A DNA stretch of 64,000 nucleotides from NCBI GenBank assembly GCA_027019265.1, contig JALUWX010000006.1:1-64000 (forward strand), written 5' to 3'. Both the position numbers and the translations under genes were made by a program. The DNA is from Phycisphaerales bacterium. Lineage in GTDB: Bacteria > Planctomycetota > Phycisphaerae > Phycisphaerales > UBA1924. Shown one piece after another: positions 16,823 through 25,914 of this stretch. The notes beneath the pieces are model-generated. The model was not told the DNA's origin. It saw nothing but the letters and a program-made list of their open reading frames with translations, and did not search any database. Position 1 is the stretch's first letter. Every line of letters begins with the position of its first letter.

Positions 16823-19375
16823 TCACTCGGTTTGGAGTGAGTGCGCGCGTTCGAGACGGGCTTTGCTCTTGGTGACGCGCGGGTGGGTTGGGCCGAAGGT
16901 TTGTTCGAGGACGGGGCGGGTCTGCTCGAGTGCGGCGATGGCTTGGTCGTACTCACCGAGCTCGATGAGGCACTCGGCGTAGTTGTCTCGGAAGATGGCG
17001 GTGTAGTAGTGACCCGGGGGGAGGACGGTGTCGCACATGGTGAGGAGTTCTTCGAAGTAGGGGCTGGCCTGGTCGGGGTGGCCGCTGGTCATGAGGAGCA
17101 TGGCGAGGTTGTTCATGGGGGACCAGGTCTCGGGGTCGATCCCTCCGGAGGCGGCGTTTTTACGGATGTCGATGGTCTGTTTGTAGAGGTCGGCGGCTTC
17201 GTCGATGTTGCCTTTGTCCTCGAGGATGTAGGCGAGGTTGCCCATGAGGGTGAGGGTTTTGGGGTGCGCGTCTCCGAAGCGGGCGCGGTGGCCTTCGAGG
17301 GCTTCTCGGGTGAGCTGCTCGGCTTCGTCGATCTGTCCGAGTTGGATGAGGGCGACGGCGAGGTTGCCTTTGGAGAGGAGGGTGGAGAAGTGGTTGGGGC
17401 CGAGGACGTATTCACGGCGCTGCATGACGTCGCGGAGCATGGTTGCAGCTTCCTGGGTGCGGCCGAGCTTTTCGATGATCCCGGCGAGCCCGTCCTGGGC
17501 GATGAGGGTCTGGGGGTGGTCGGGGCCCATCGTTTCGAGACGGCGTTGGTAGACCTGGGTGAGGGCGGCTTCGGCTCCGGCGAGGTCACCGAGTGATTTG
17601 AGCGCCATGGCTCGGTTGTGCATGACGATGAGGGTTTCTTTGTGATCGGGGCCGAGGATCTGGGAGAGTTCCTGCTCGCTCTGGGTCCAGAGCTCGAGGG
17701 CTTTGTCGTGTTGTCCGAGTCGGAGCATGGCGTTGGCTCGTTCGGACTTGAGGCGGGCGGATTCAACGGGGTCGGCGTAGGCGTCGATGACGGGGCGGGC
17801 TTGGTCGAGGAGTTCGAGGGCTTGCTCGGGCTCGTTGAGGTTGAGGAGGACCCCGGCGAGGGTCCGGCGTGCGTCGGCGGTGGTGGTGTTGTCTTCCCCG
17901 AGTTTCTCTCGCGCGATGTTGAGCATGGCTTGGGCGTTGGTGCGGGCTTTTTCGAGTTCGCCCAGACTGAGGTAGGTGTTGCTGAGCGCCATGCGGACGG
18001 TGGCGTGGACGCTGGGGTAGTCGGCGAGTTCGTTGTCGAGGGTGAGGGCGGCGGTGTCGAGGACTTCGCGGACGGTGAGGTCCGCGCCGAGAGAGGACTC
18101 GGGGTCGGCGCTGATGAGCATGTCCACGAGGAACTTGTTGGCGGCGAAGGCGCGTTCACGTTCGGCGATGGCTTGGGCGCGTTGGTCCTCGGCGAGTTCG
18201 CGTTGCTGCTCGGCGGTGTTCCAGCCCTGGGTGGCGCGTTTGGCTTGGTAGGCAGTGGCGATGACCCCGACGATGAGGGCGAGGACGGCGAGGGTCGCGA
18301 GCGCGACGGGGAAGCGGTTGCGCTGGATGTATTTCCTGGTTCGGTAGGCGCGGGAGTCCGCGAAGACGGAGATGGGGCGTTTGTCGAGGTGGGCGCGGAT
18401 GTCGGCGGCGAGCGCTCCGGCGGAGGGGTAGCGTGATTCTTTGTTGGGTTCGAGTGCGCGTTGGATGATGGCGCGGAGTTCGGGGTGGAGATTGGGGGCG
18501 ATCTCTTTGGAGGGCTTGGCGACGACCTCGAGGGCTTCGTCGATCGTCATGTGGTGGAGATCGTGGGGACGCTGTCCCGTGAGGATCTCGTGGATGATGA
18601 TCCCGAGGGCGTAGACGTCGGTGCGCCAGTCGATGTCTTCGTCTCTCCGGAGCTGCTCGGGGCTCATGTAGGGGAGGGTGCCCACGAGTTCGGAGACGGA
18701 CTCGGCGTCCATGGAACGCGCGACACCGAAGTCGAGGACTTTGGGTCGTCCTTCGTCGTCGAGCATGATGTTGTAGGGCTTGAGGTCCCGGTGGACGATG
18801 CCCTTGTGGTGGGCGTGCTCGAGTGCGTCGCAGATGGTGGCGAGGGCGCGGAGCTTGTCGGTCGTGGACATGAGGGCGCAGGCGCGGTCGAGGGTGGTGC
18901 CCTCGATGAGCTCCATCGCGAAGTAGGGGTGGGAGTCGCCGTCGATCTCGGTTTGGCCGGCGGCGTAGATCGTGGCGATGTTGGGGTGGCGGAGCTTGGC
19001 GAGGGCTTCGGCTTCGAGCTCGAATCGTCGTTTGCGCGACTCGGTCATGGTTTCGGCGCGCATGAGCTTGAGCGCGACGAGGCGTTTCGGGCGTTGTTGC
19101 TGCGCGAGGTGGACGGTGCCCATCGCGCCCTGGCCCAGCTGTTTGATCAGGGAGAACTCGGCGACCTTGGTGGGCTCGTCCATGACGATGGGTTCGACGT
19201 CGATTTCATCGTCGTCGGTGATCTCGATGGTGACGGATTCGGAGCGCGCGAGGAAGCGTTCGATCCGGTCGCGGAGTTCGGAGTTGTCTTTGCAGACGGA
19301 GTTCAGGTAGGTATCGCGCTCGTGGCCGCTGAGTTGGCTTGCGTGGGTGGCGATCTCTTGGGCTTTGGGGTCCAT
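16823..19375 (-). CDS. Membrane-bound serine/threonine protein kinase with C-terminal TPR repeats
   Basis: The 850-residue protein begins with a short Asp/Glu-rich N-terminus (1-70), followed by a complete PknB-type kinase domain at about 74-335. Its motifs are the glycine loop GQGAMGTVH (81-89), Lys103, HRDLKPYNIM (catalytic Asp197) and DFG (215-217) with the GTLPYMSPEQ activation-loop end. A single transmembrane helix lies at about 355-376. From about 445 to the end, tandem TPR units of roughly 42 residues repeat LGRxxEAxxxxRxxxxxRExxLGPxHxxT. The kinase faces the cytoplasm and the TPRs the periplasm. It is convergent with tRNA-Arg and monocistronic. Confidence 0.93.
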   Translation of the reverse strand: MDPKAQEIATHASQLSGHERDTYLNSVCKDNSELRDRIERFLARSESVTIEITDDDEIDVEPIVMDEPTKVAEFSLIKQLGQGAMGTVHLAQQQRPKRLVALKLMRAETMTESRKRRFELEAEALAKLRHPNIATIYAAGQTEIDGDSHPYFAMELIEGTTLDRACALMSTTDKLRALATICDALEHAHHKGIVHRDLKPYNIMLDDEGRPKVLDFGVARSMDAESVSELVGTLPYMSPEQLRRDEDIDWRTDVYALGIIIHEILTGQRPHDLHHMTIDEALEVVAKPSKEIAPNLHPELRAIIQRALEPNKESRYPSAGALAADIRAHLDKRPISVFADSRAYRTRKYIQRNRFPVALATLAVLALIVGVIATAYQAKRATQGWNTAEQQRELAEDQRAQAIAERERAFAANKFLVDMLISADPESSLGADLTVREVLDTAALTLDNELADYPSVHATVRMALSNTYLSLGELEKARTNAQAMLNIAREKLGEDNTTTADARRTLAGVLLNLNEPEQALELLDQARPVIDAYADPVESARLKSERANAMLRLGQHDKALELWTQSEQELSQILGPDHKETLIVMHNRAMALKSLGDLAGAEAALTQVYQRRLETMGPDHPQTLIAQDGLAGIIEKLGRTQEAATMLRDVMQRREYVLGPNHFSTLLSKGNLAVALIQLGQIDEAEQLTREALEGHRARFGDAHPKTLTLMGNLAYILEDKGNIDEAADLYKQTIDIRKNAASGGIDPETWSPMNNLAMLLMTSGHPDQASPYFEELLTMCDTVLPPGHYYTAIFRDNYAECLIELGEYDQAIAALEQTRPVLEQTFGPTHPRVTKSKARLERAHSLQTE

Positions 19376-19418
19376 CGGGTTCTTTGTTGTACCACGACGG
19401 GGGGATGAGTCCAGCGGA

Positions 19419-19985
19419 TCAGGAGGATGGTGCTGGTTCTGGATGGATCTGTGTCCCTTTGGGGAGATATGGGACCAGCTCCTCGGGGATCTGTTTGAGT
19501 CCTCGGCGGAGGGCTTTCTCGACGGCGTATTGGAGGGAGTCGTGCATGCGTTGCTGGACCCGGTCGGTGACGTTCAGGTCGAGTTCACGCATGGTGTCGA
19601 GCGAGAACTTCCAGGCGTAGTACTCTTCCAAGCAGCGGGGTTTGTAGGTGCCGAAGCCGATGGCGTGGTGGCCGATCTCGTGGAGGAAGATGGCCATGGA
19701 CATGGGGCCCTTGGGCTTTGGGGATTCGAGGAGTTTGGAGACGGTGCCGTCCTGGTAGGTGACTTGCCAAGCGACCCCGGACATGGAGGTGCGCCATTTG
19801 CGGACACGGACCCCGTGCTGCGCGAGCATGGATCGGGTGACTTCTTCGTAGCGGAGTTGGGCTTTGGAGAGCTGGCGTTTGGGTTTGGACTCTGTGGGCG
19901 CGGGGGGTGGAGGGGGTCGGCGTTTGGCGCGCTTTTTCGAGCGTGGGGTGAAAAGGTCACAGAGTGTCCATTGGTGGGTGGTCAC
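19419..19985 (-). CDS. Putative zinc metalloprotease with HEIGH motif
   Basis: The 188-residue protein has a basic, proline-rich N-terminus (12-40) and a compact C-terminal domain carrying HEIGHH (His102-Glu103-x-x-His106), 13 residues before LEEYYAW, whose Glu could be the third zinc ligand. This HExxH...E arrangement is gluzincin-like. The family is not recognised. The GTG start at 19985 overlaps the fmt stop (GTGA), so it is translationally coupled to fmt and def. The open frame further upstream is antisense to fmt. No signal peptide is present, which suggests a cytoplasmic peptidase or a toxin-like ImmA relative. Confidence 0.65.
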   Translation of the reverse strand: MTTHQWTLCDLFTPRSKKRAKRRPPPPPAPTESKPKRQLSKAQLRYEEVTRSMLAQHGVRVRKWRTSMSGVAWQVTYQDGTVSKLLESPKPKGPMSMAIFLHEIGHHAIGFGTYKPRCLEEYYAWKFSLDTMRELDLNVTDRVQQRMHDSLQYAVEKALRRGLKQIPEELVPYLPKGTQIHPEPAPSS

Positions 19986-20920
19986 GGCTTCGTGGATCCG
20001 GTGAGTTTCTCGTTGGGCTGGAGCTGGCGGCCGTTGGCGAAGTCGCGCCAGGGCATGGGTTTCTTGTTGGGGGGCTGGACTGTGATGAGTCTGAGGGTGC
20101 CCTTGGCGCAGGCGATGAGCCCTTCGGTGGGGTCGAGTATGGTGCCCGGCTCTTGGTGTTGGGATTCGTGGTCTTCGGGTGTTGCGCGGAGGAGTTTGAG
20201 GGGGGTGTCCCCGAGGGTGACGGTGACGGAGGGCCAGGGGGAGAGGCCGTTGATGCGCCGGGCGCAGGTGTTGGCGGAGGTGGAGAAGTCGATCCAGCCG
20301 TCGGATTTGGACATTTTGGGCGCGACGGTGACCTGGGCGGGGTTCTGGGTGACGGGGGTGAGGGTGTTCGATTGGATCTGGTCGAGGACTTGGGCGATGA
20401 GGGCTGGGCCGTCGAGGGAGAGGGCGTTGTGGAGCTCGCTTGCGGTCTGGTCGGGCTCGATGGGGCGGGTGGACTGGGCGAGGATGTCTCCTGCGTCCAT
20501 TTCCTTCGCGATGGTGATGACGGAGTTCCCGGTCTCGGTGTCCTCGGCGACGATGGCGGCGTTGATGGGGGCGGCGCCGCGCCAGCGGGGGAGTTTGGAA
20601 GCGTGGAGGTTGATGGGGGATCGGTCTTCGATGAGTTTGGAGCCGAGGTACTGGCCGAAGGCGATGACGACCCAAGCGTCTGAGGGGTAGTTGCGGATCT
20701 GGGCGCGGACGGATTCGTCGTTGACGTTCTCGGGTTTGAGGACGGGGACGTCGGGGATGTGCTCGTGCGCCCACTGCGCGATGGGGGTGGGGGTGAGTTT
20801 GGACCCTCGTCCGGCTTTGCGGTCGGGTTGGGTGACGATGGCGGTGAGGGTGTGGTGCCGCGCGAGCATATCGAGGGTGGGGATCCCGAAGGCGCCTGAA
20901 CCGAGGAAGACGATGTTCAT
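19982..20920 (-). CDS. fmt: Methionyl-tRNA formyltransferase
   Basis: Formylates initiator Met-tRNA using 10-formyl-tetrahydrofolate. The 312-residue protein has the Rossmann start MNIVFLGSGAFGIPTL, the formyltransferase core INLHASKLPRWRGAAPIN (catalytic Asn-x-His) and EMDAGDILAQ. The C-terminal tRNA-binding domain follows after about 205 (INGLSPWPSVTV). It lies 15 nt downstream of def, the usual partner, and overlaps the HEIGH gene by 4 nt. Confidence 0.96.
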   Translation of the reverse strand: MNIVFLGSGAFGIPTLDMLARHHTLTAIVTQPDRKAGRGSKLTPTPIAQWAHEHIPDVPVLKPENVNDESVRAQIRNYPSDAWVVIAFGQYLGSKLIEDRSPINLHASKLPRWRGAAPINAAIVAEDTETGNSVITIAKEMDAGDILAQSTRPIEPDQTASELHNALSLDGPALIAQVLDQIQSNTLTPVTQNPAQVTVAPKMSKSDGWIDFSTSANTCARRINGLSPWPSVTVTLGDTPLKLLRATPEDHESQHQEPGTILDPTEGLIACAKGTLRLITVQPPNKKPMPWRDFANGRQLQPNEKLTGSTKP

Positions 20921-20935
20921 CGGGTCGGGCTCCGG

Positions 20936-21502
20936 TTAGCGCCGTTTGGCGCTTTTCTCGAGGGCTTTGATCTTGGTCCGGTTCTTCATCCGCGCGAGCT
21001 GGGGCATTTTGTCGATGATGAGGACCCCGTCGAGGTGGTCGTTCTCGTGCTGGATGCATCGCGCGAGGAGCCCGGTGGCTTTGAGTTCGAAGGTGTTGTT
21101 GTTGAGGTCGGTTGCGCGGACGGTGATGGTGGAGGGTCTGCGGACTTCGCCGTTGATCCCGGGGAGGGAGAGGCAGCCTTCTTCGAGGGGTTCGAGGTCC
21201 TTGGAGGTCTCGGTGATCTCGGGGTTGAAGAAGACGAGGGGTTCGGCGCAGGTGGAAGGGAGATCGGGGTTTGGGGGTGTGTCCTCGTCGTCACGGTTGT
21301 GGGGGACGTGGACGACGAAGAGTCTCCAGGTGAGCCCGACCTGGGGGGCGGCGAGTCCGATACCCTCGGCGCTGTGCATGAGGTCGATCATGCGGAGCGC
21401 GACGGCGCGGGTCTCGTCGGTGAGCTCGACGGGGTCGGCCTTGGTGCGGAGGACCTCGGTGGGGTAGAGATCGATCTTGAGGGTGGAGGGATCAAGGGGC
21501 AT
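20936..21502 (-). CDS. def: Peptide deformylase
   Basis: Removes the N-formyl group from nascent proteins. The 188-residue enzyme shows all three motifs: GIGLAAPQVG (48-57), EGCLSLP with metal ligand Cys110, and QHENDHLDG with His152, catalytic Glu153 and His156. An acidic insertion of about 12 residues (RDDEDTPPNPDLP, 70-82) separates motifs 1 and 2. The ATG at 21502 is preceded by a leaderless -10 box. It is the first gene of the def-fmt-HEIGH operon. Confidence 0.96.
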   Translation of the reverse strand: MPLDPSTLKIDLYPTEVLRTKADPVELTDETRAVALRMIDLMHSAEGIGLAAPQVGLTWRLFVVHVPHNRDDEDTPPNPDLPSTCAEPLVFFNPEITETSKDLEPLEEGCLSLPGINGEVRRPSTITVRATDLNNNTFELKATGLLARCIQHENDHLDGVLIIDKMPQLARMKNRTKIKALEKSAKRR

Positions 21503-21508
21503 GGGAGA

Positions 21509-21514
21509 ATCGTA
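21509..21514 (-). promoter_or_regulatory. -10 element TACGAT, leaderless promoter of def
   Basis: On the minus strand TACGAT ends 6 nt before the def ATG, with no Shine-Dalgarno sequence between. It is the same arrangement as several plus-strand genes here. Confidence 0.55.
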
Positions 21515-21604
21515 TGGTGGTTGTTGGTGGCGGATCGTGCTCCACACGCGCGGATCTGATCGCATACACTGACCGACCCAACTTCCTGAGGAGCGGCGAA
21601 CCCC

Positions 21605-23092
21605 GTGGCATTTTTCGGCAAGAAGAAAGATAACGGCGACGAGGGCGACACCAACGACGATGTCACCCAGCCTTCTGCGTTTAACCCCAAGAAGGCGAAA
21701 GCGTTCTTCGATCGGGCGCCGACGGCGCATGATTCGGGGTCGTACGAATACGCGATGCAGCTCTGGCTCCAGGGGCTCCGTCAGGATCCTTCGAGCTTGG
21801 AGGGGTTCAACGGGTTCCTGCGCTCGTCGGAGGTGTTCGCTGTTGAGAATCCGAAGAAGGGGGTCTCGAAGGAGACCAAGAACCTGATCTCGGCGAAGGG
21901 GGCGCTGGGGAAGTTCATCGACGCGATGCTCGACTTCGGGCTCAAGCGTCATGATGCGGGCGCGGCGCTCAAAGCGACGGAGTGCGCGTCGAAGCTGGGG
22001 TTGAATCAGCAGACCAAGGAACTGGGGGAGCACACGATGGTGCTGCTCCGGAACTCCCCGAAGGTCAAGAAGGATCACTACATCAAGCTGCTCAATGCGT
22101 TCGAGCAGGCGAAGGTGTACGGGCTCGCGGCGACGGCGGGGGATCTGGCGATGCAGCTCGACCCGAGTGATGGGGAGCTGCAGGTCCGGGTGCGGAACAT
22201 GATGGCGGCGAACACGGTGTCGTCGGGGGGGTATGACGACACGAGCGAGGGCGGGTTCCGGAAGAACATCCGGGATGCGGACAAGCAGCTCGAGCTCGAG
22301 CAGCAGGACTCGATCGCGAAGTCGGATTCGACCCGTGATCAGATCGTGGAGAAGCGGAAGGCGGAGCACGAGGAGCGCCCGGACGATGTTCCCCGGATGA
22401 ATGCGTACGCGACGGCGCTGCTGGATCGTGCGAATAAGGGGGACGAGGCGCTCGCGATCTCGTTGTTCACGAAAGCGTACAAGGCCTCAGGTCAGTTCCG
22501 GTACCGTCAGTCCGCTGGGGATGTCCAGATCCGGTTGTGGTCCCGGAAGATCGCGAAGCTCGAGAAGAAGCTCGAAGCGAACCCGGACAACGCGGAGCTC
22601 GCGGAGAAGCTTGAGCAGGGGCGGAAGGCGCTGACGAAGCTCCGGATGGACGAGCTCAAGCTCCGGGTGGAGAACTACCCGACGGACCTGGGGCTCAAGT
22701 ACGAGCTGGGTCGGGTGCTGTACGACCAGGGGTTGTACAACGAAGCGATCGAGCAGTTCCAGGAAGCGCAGAGCGAGCCCAAGCTCCGGAACAACGTGCT
22801 GACGCTGATGGGCAAGTCGTTTCTCAAGCTCGGTGGGTGGGAGGACGCGGCGATCCAGACGTTCCGTCAGGCGCTTGAGGGTGTGAACGACAAGGCCTCG
22901 GATCTTGGGATGGATCTCCGGTATTCGCTGATGGACGCGCTGTTCGATAAAGCGAAGAAGGAAGAGGATCTCGAGTGCGCCACGGAGGCGGAGCAGATCG
23001 CGGCGGATATCGCGATCCAGTCGTTCAGCTATCGGGATGTCCGTGACAAACGGACGGAGATCCGCGAGTTCATGAAGTCTCTGAAGGGCTGA
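21605..23092 (+). CDS. TPR-repeat protein of unknown function
   Basis: The 495-residue soluble protein has a Lys/Asp-rich N-terminus, a long helical middle and clear TPR units near the C-terminus (about 350-430: LGRVLYDQGLYNEAIEQFQEA, then LMGKSFLKLGGWEDAAIQTF). No signal peptide is visible. The start is GTG at 21605 behind GAGGAG, and a -10-like TACACT is at 21565-21570, so this gene has an ordinary short leader. It resembles conserved planctomycete TPR proteins, but I cannot give a function. kdsB starts immediately after its stop. Confidence 0.75.
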   Translation: MAFFGKKKDNGDEGDTNDDVTQPSAFNPKKAKAFFDRAPTAHDSGSYEYAMQLWLQGLRQDPSSLEGFNGFLRSSEVFAVENPKKGVSKETKNLISAKGALGKFIDAMLDFGLKRHDAGAALKATECASKLGLNQQTKELGEHTMVLLRNSPKVKKDHYIKLLNAFEQAKVYGLAATAGDLAMQLDPSDGELQVRVRNMMAANTVSSGGYDDTSEGGFRKNIRDADKQLELEQQDSIAKSDSTRDQIVEKRKAEHEERPDDVPRMNAYATALLDRANKGDEALAISLFTKAYKASGQFRYRQSAGDVQIRLWSRKIAKLEKKLEANPDNAELAEKLEQGRKALTKLRMDELKLRVENYPTDLGLKYELGRVLYDQGLYNEAIEQFQEAQSEPKLRNNVLTLMGKSFLKLGGWEDAAIQTFRQALEGVNDKASDLGMDLRYSLMDALFDKAKKEEDLECATEAEQIAADIAIQSFSYRDVRDKRTEIREFMKSLKG

Positions 23093-23848
23093 GTGTTGGG
23101 CGCGGTCGCGATCATTCCGGCGCGGATGGGATCGACACGGTTTCCGGGGAAGGCGCTCGCTGCGGAGACGGGACGGCCGCTGGTTGTGCATGTGTGCGAA
23201 CGGGCTTCGGGGGCTTCGAGTATCGAGCTGGTGGTGGTTGCGACGGACTCGGAGGAGATCCGGGGCGCGGTCGAGTCGTTCGGGTTCGAAGCGGTGATGA
23301 CGGGGGAGCACCCGAACGGGACGTCGCGGTTGGCGGAGGCGGCGGAGGTGCTGGGGCTCGGGGATGATCGGCTCATCGTGAATGTCCAAGGGGATGAACC
23401 CGAGATCGAGCCCGGTGTGATCGATGCGGCATGTGATGCTTTGGGGTATGTGGATGGGTACGGGACGGGGACGGTGGTGAGCCCGATCGAGGATGAGGCG
23501 ACGTTCCGGGATCCGAATGTGGTGAAAGCGGTGCTGGGTCGGGGGATGGGTGCTGCAGGGCGGTTCCATCGGGCGTTGTACTTCACGCGCGCGGGGTCGC
23601 CGTTCGATCGCTCGGGAGGGACGGCGCATCGGTTCCGTCATGTGGGGATCTACTCGTATACGGTGGGGGCGATGAAGGCGTATTTGGGGATGGAGCCCGG
23701 GGTGCTCGAAGGGGTGGAGTCGCTCGAGCAGCTGCGATGGCTCGAGCACGGGTGCGGTATCTGCGCGGCGGTGGTGGGGTCGTCCCATGAGGGGATCGAT
23801 ACCCCCGAGCAGTACCGAGCGTTTGTGGATCGATTCCGCGCTGAGTGA
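23093..23848 (+). CDS. kdsB: 3-deoxy-manno-octulosonate (Kdo) cytidylyltransferase
   Basis: Activates Kdo as CMP-Kdo for lipopolysaccharide core synthesis. The 251-residue sequence has the KdsB signature IIPARMGSTRFPGKALA at the N-terminus, VVATDSEEI, the NGTSRLAEA segment and VNVQGDEPEI (Mg/CTP site). The GTG start directly follows the previous stop with no gap, and TTG at 23096 is an alternative. Its presence implies an outer membrane with Kdo-containing LPS, consistent with the hldD-like gene at 38213. Confidence 0.93.
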   Translation: MLGAVAIIPARMGSTRFPGKALAAETGRPLVVHVCERASGASSIELVVVATDSEEIRGAVESFGFEAVMTGEHPNGTSRLAEAAEVLGLGDDRLIVNVQGDEPEIEPGVIDAACDALGYVDGYGTGTVVSPIEDEATFRDPNVVKAVLGRGMGAAGRFHRALYFTRAGSPFDRSGGTAHRFRHVGIYSYTVGAMKAYLGMEPGVLEGVESLEQLRWLEHGCGICAAVVGSSHEGIDTPEQYRAFVDRFRAE

Positions 23849-23920
23849 CTCGGGATTGGTCCGATTTGTCCGGGGCTTAGGATTTTTCTTGACAGATTCG
23901 GGTTTGGTCGTCGGGCGGGG

Positions 23921-23950
23921 TTGCACAGTCGGGCGCGGCGTTGATACGAT
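23921..23950 (+). promoter_or_regulatory. Leaderless promoter of pyrG (TTGCAC - 18 nt - TACGAT)
   Basis: A -35-like TTGCAC (23921-23926) and -10 TACGAT (23945-23950) are separated by 18 nt. The -10 ends 5 nt before the ATG at 23956. This is one of the few leaderless sites here with a recognisable -35. Confidence 0.6.
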
Positions 23951-23955
23951 GGGCT

Positions 23956-25896
23956 ATGCCCACCCAACGCGATGAGTCGGATCCGTCGAACTCCGGTACC
24001 AGCAAACCCGACGGATCGCGGCCCGGTGCGTCGAATCTGCTCGCGGGGGCGGGGAGCACGACCAACACGGAGCGCGAGTTCTACTCGCCGATCCCGGACG
24101 GGTATGAGTTCGGAAAGCACAAGTACGTCGCGATCCTGGGGACGGTGATGTCCGGGCTCGGGAAGGGGATCTTCTCGTCGTCGATGGCGAAGGTGCTCAA
24201 GGACAAGGGGCTGTGTGTCGCGCCGATCAAGATGGAGGGATACCTGAACATCGATTCGGGGACCCTGAACCCGTACCGGCACGGCGAGGTGTTCGTGCTC
24301 GATGACGGGACCGAGTGCGACATGGATCTGGGGACGTACGAGCGGATGCTCGATCAGGACCTGACGCGCCGGAACTTCGTGACTTCGGGACAGATCTATT
24401 CGGAGATCCTGGATCGGGAACGCCAGGGGGTGTACCTGGGGCGCGATGTCCAGATGATCCCTCATGTGACGGGCGAGGTGAAGCGGAAGCTCCGGGAGCT
24501 GGCGCTGCGCGGGGACGGGACCGGGCCGGCGGATATCGTGTTCGTCGAGGTCGGCGGGACGGTGGGGGACTACGAGAACGGGTTCTATATCGAGGCGCTG
24601 CGCGAGCTTGCGTTCGAGGAGGGCGAGGGGTCGGTGTGCTTTGTCGCGTTGACGTACGTGATCGAGCCCCGGGCGCTGGGTGAGCAGAAGTCGAAAGCGG
24701 CGCAGCTGGGGATCAAGCGGCTCATGGAGTCAGGGATCCAGCCGCAGCTGATCGCGTGTCGGGCGGAGAACGAGGTCGAGCCCAAGGTGCGCGAGAAGAT
24801 CGCGATGTTCTCGAACGTGCCCATGGAGCGGGTGTTCTCGATGCACGATCGGGAGAGCATCTACACGATCCCGGACGAGCTGCGCGAGCAGGGGTTGGAT
24901 CGGGAGATCCTTTCCATCCTGAATCTGCACGATCGGGTGGATGTGCGCGTCGAGGATCAGGCGCGGAAACGGTGGGCGACGTTCGTGGACGGGCTTACGT
25001 GCGAGCGTCAGCACGGGGTCCGGGTGGGGATCCTCGGGAAGTACGCGGAGCTCAAGGACGCGTATGCGTCGATCGATAAGGCGCTGGAGCATTGCGGGGC
25101 GCATCTGCGTTGCGACATCGAGCAGGTGTGGATGGACACGACGGACATCAACGATGCGAATGTTGCGGCGCACCTCGAGAATCTGGACGGGGTCATCGTT
25201 CCGGGGGGGTTCGGATCGCGCGGGGTGGAGGGGAAGATCTCGTGTGTGAAGCATTGTCGTGAGAACGGGATCCCGTATCTGGGGATCTGTCTCGGGTTCC
25301 AGGTCGCGGTGATTGAGTTCGCGCGGAACGTGCTCGGGATCACGGATGCGTACTCGACGGAGTTCGATCCGATGACGAACTCGGCGCTGATCTCGGAGCT
25401 CCCGGATCAGAAGAAGATCGAGGGGCTCGGGGGCACGATGCGCCTCGGGGCGCAGGACGTGGCGATCACCCGGGGGACGTTGGCTTGGCAGCTCGCGGAC
25501 AACAAGGACTCGATCCACGAAAGGTTCCGGCACCGGTACGAGGTCGAGCCCGCGTATATTGAGCGGCTGGAAGCTGGGGGGTTGATCTTCTCGGGTCGTC
25601 ACCCGGACCAGCCCATCATGCAGGTCCTGGAGCTTCCGAGGGATTCGGATGATCTGCGCGGGGTGAAGGTCGAGAACCCGATCACGCACCCGTACTTCGT
25701 TGCGGCGCAGTTCCATCCGGAGCTGACGTCGCGGCCGCTGCGGCCTCAGCCCGTGTTCATGGGGCTTGTTGCGAGCGCGATCCGGCATCGGTACGAGGGC
25801 GATGCGGCGAAGTGGGAGGAGATCAGGGGTCGGGTGCCCGTGATCCAGCGTTGGTTGCCTTACGGAACGAACGGGCCGAAGGCGGCGATGGGGTGA
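23956..25896 (+). CDS. pyrG: CTP synthase (divergent type)
   Basis: Converts UTP to CTP with glutamine. The amidoligase domain starts near residue 56 (KYVAILGTVMSGLGKG, P-loop) and carries HGEVFVLDDGTECDMDLG, VEVGGTVGDYENGF and CNVP-like SNVPMERV. The glutaminase domain has nucleophile Cys445 (YLGICLGFQ) and His587 in QFHPE. The 646 residues exceed the usual 535-550 because of a Ser/Pro-rich N-terminal extension of about 50 residues and a longer C-terminus. Oddly, the canonical Mg-binding K-L-D-P-Y is K-M-E-G-Y here, and GGVVSSLGKG is GTVMSGLGKG. Function is still the best call. The ATG at 23956 follows a leaderless -10. Confidence 0.9.
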   Translation: MPTQRDESDPSNSGTSKPDGSRPGASNLLAGAGSTTNTEREFYSPIPDGYEFGKHKYVAILGTVMSGLGKGIFSSSMAKVLKDKGLCVAPIKMEGYLNIDSGTLNPYRHGEVFVLDDGTECDMDLGTYERMLDQDLTRRNFVTSGQIYSEILDRERQGVYLGRDVQMIPHVTGEVKRKLRELALRGDGTGPADIVFVEVGGTVGDYENGFYIEALRELAFEEGEGSVCFVALTYVIEPRALGEQKSKAAQLGIKRLMESGIQPQLIACRAENEVEPKVREKIAMFSNVPMERVFSMHDRESIYTIPDELREQGLDREILSILNLHDRVDVRVEDQARKRWATFVDGLTCERQHGVRVGILGKYAELKDAYASIDKALEHCGAHLRCDIEQVWMDTTDINDANVAAHLENLDGVIVPGGFGSRGVEGKISCVKHCRENGIPYLGICLGFQVAVIEFARNVLGITDAYSTEFDPMTNSALISELPDQKKIEGLGGTMRLGAQDVAITRGTLAWQLADNKDSIHERFRHRYEVEPAYIERLEAGGLIFSGRHPDQPIMQVLELPRDSDDLRGVKVENPITHPYFVAAQFHPELTSRPLRPQPVFMGLVASAIRHRYEGDAAKWEEIRGRVPVIQRWLPYGTNGPKAAMG

Positions 25897-25914
25897 TGGT
25901 CAGGTCCTGCGGAA

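Noticed and set aside
23889-23894. TTGACA as the pyrG -35
   Set aside because: A perfect hexamer, but nothing like a -10 occurs 16-19 nt downstream; the TTGCAC/TACGAT pair further on fits better.
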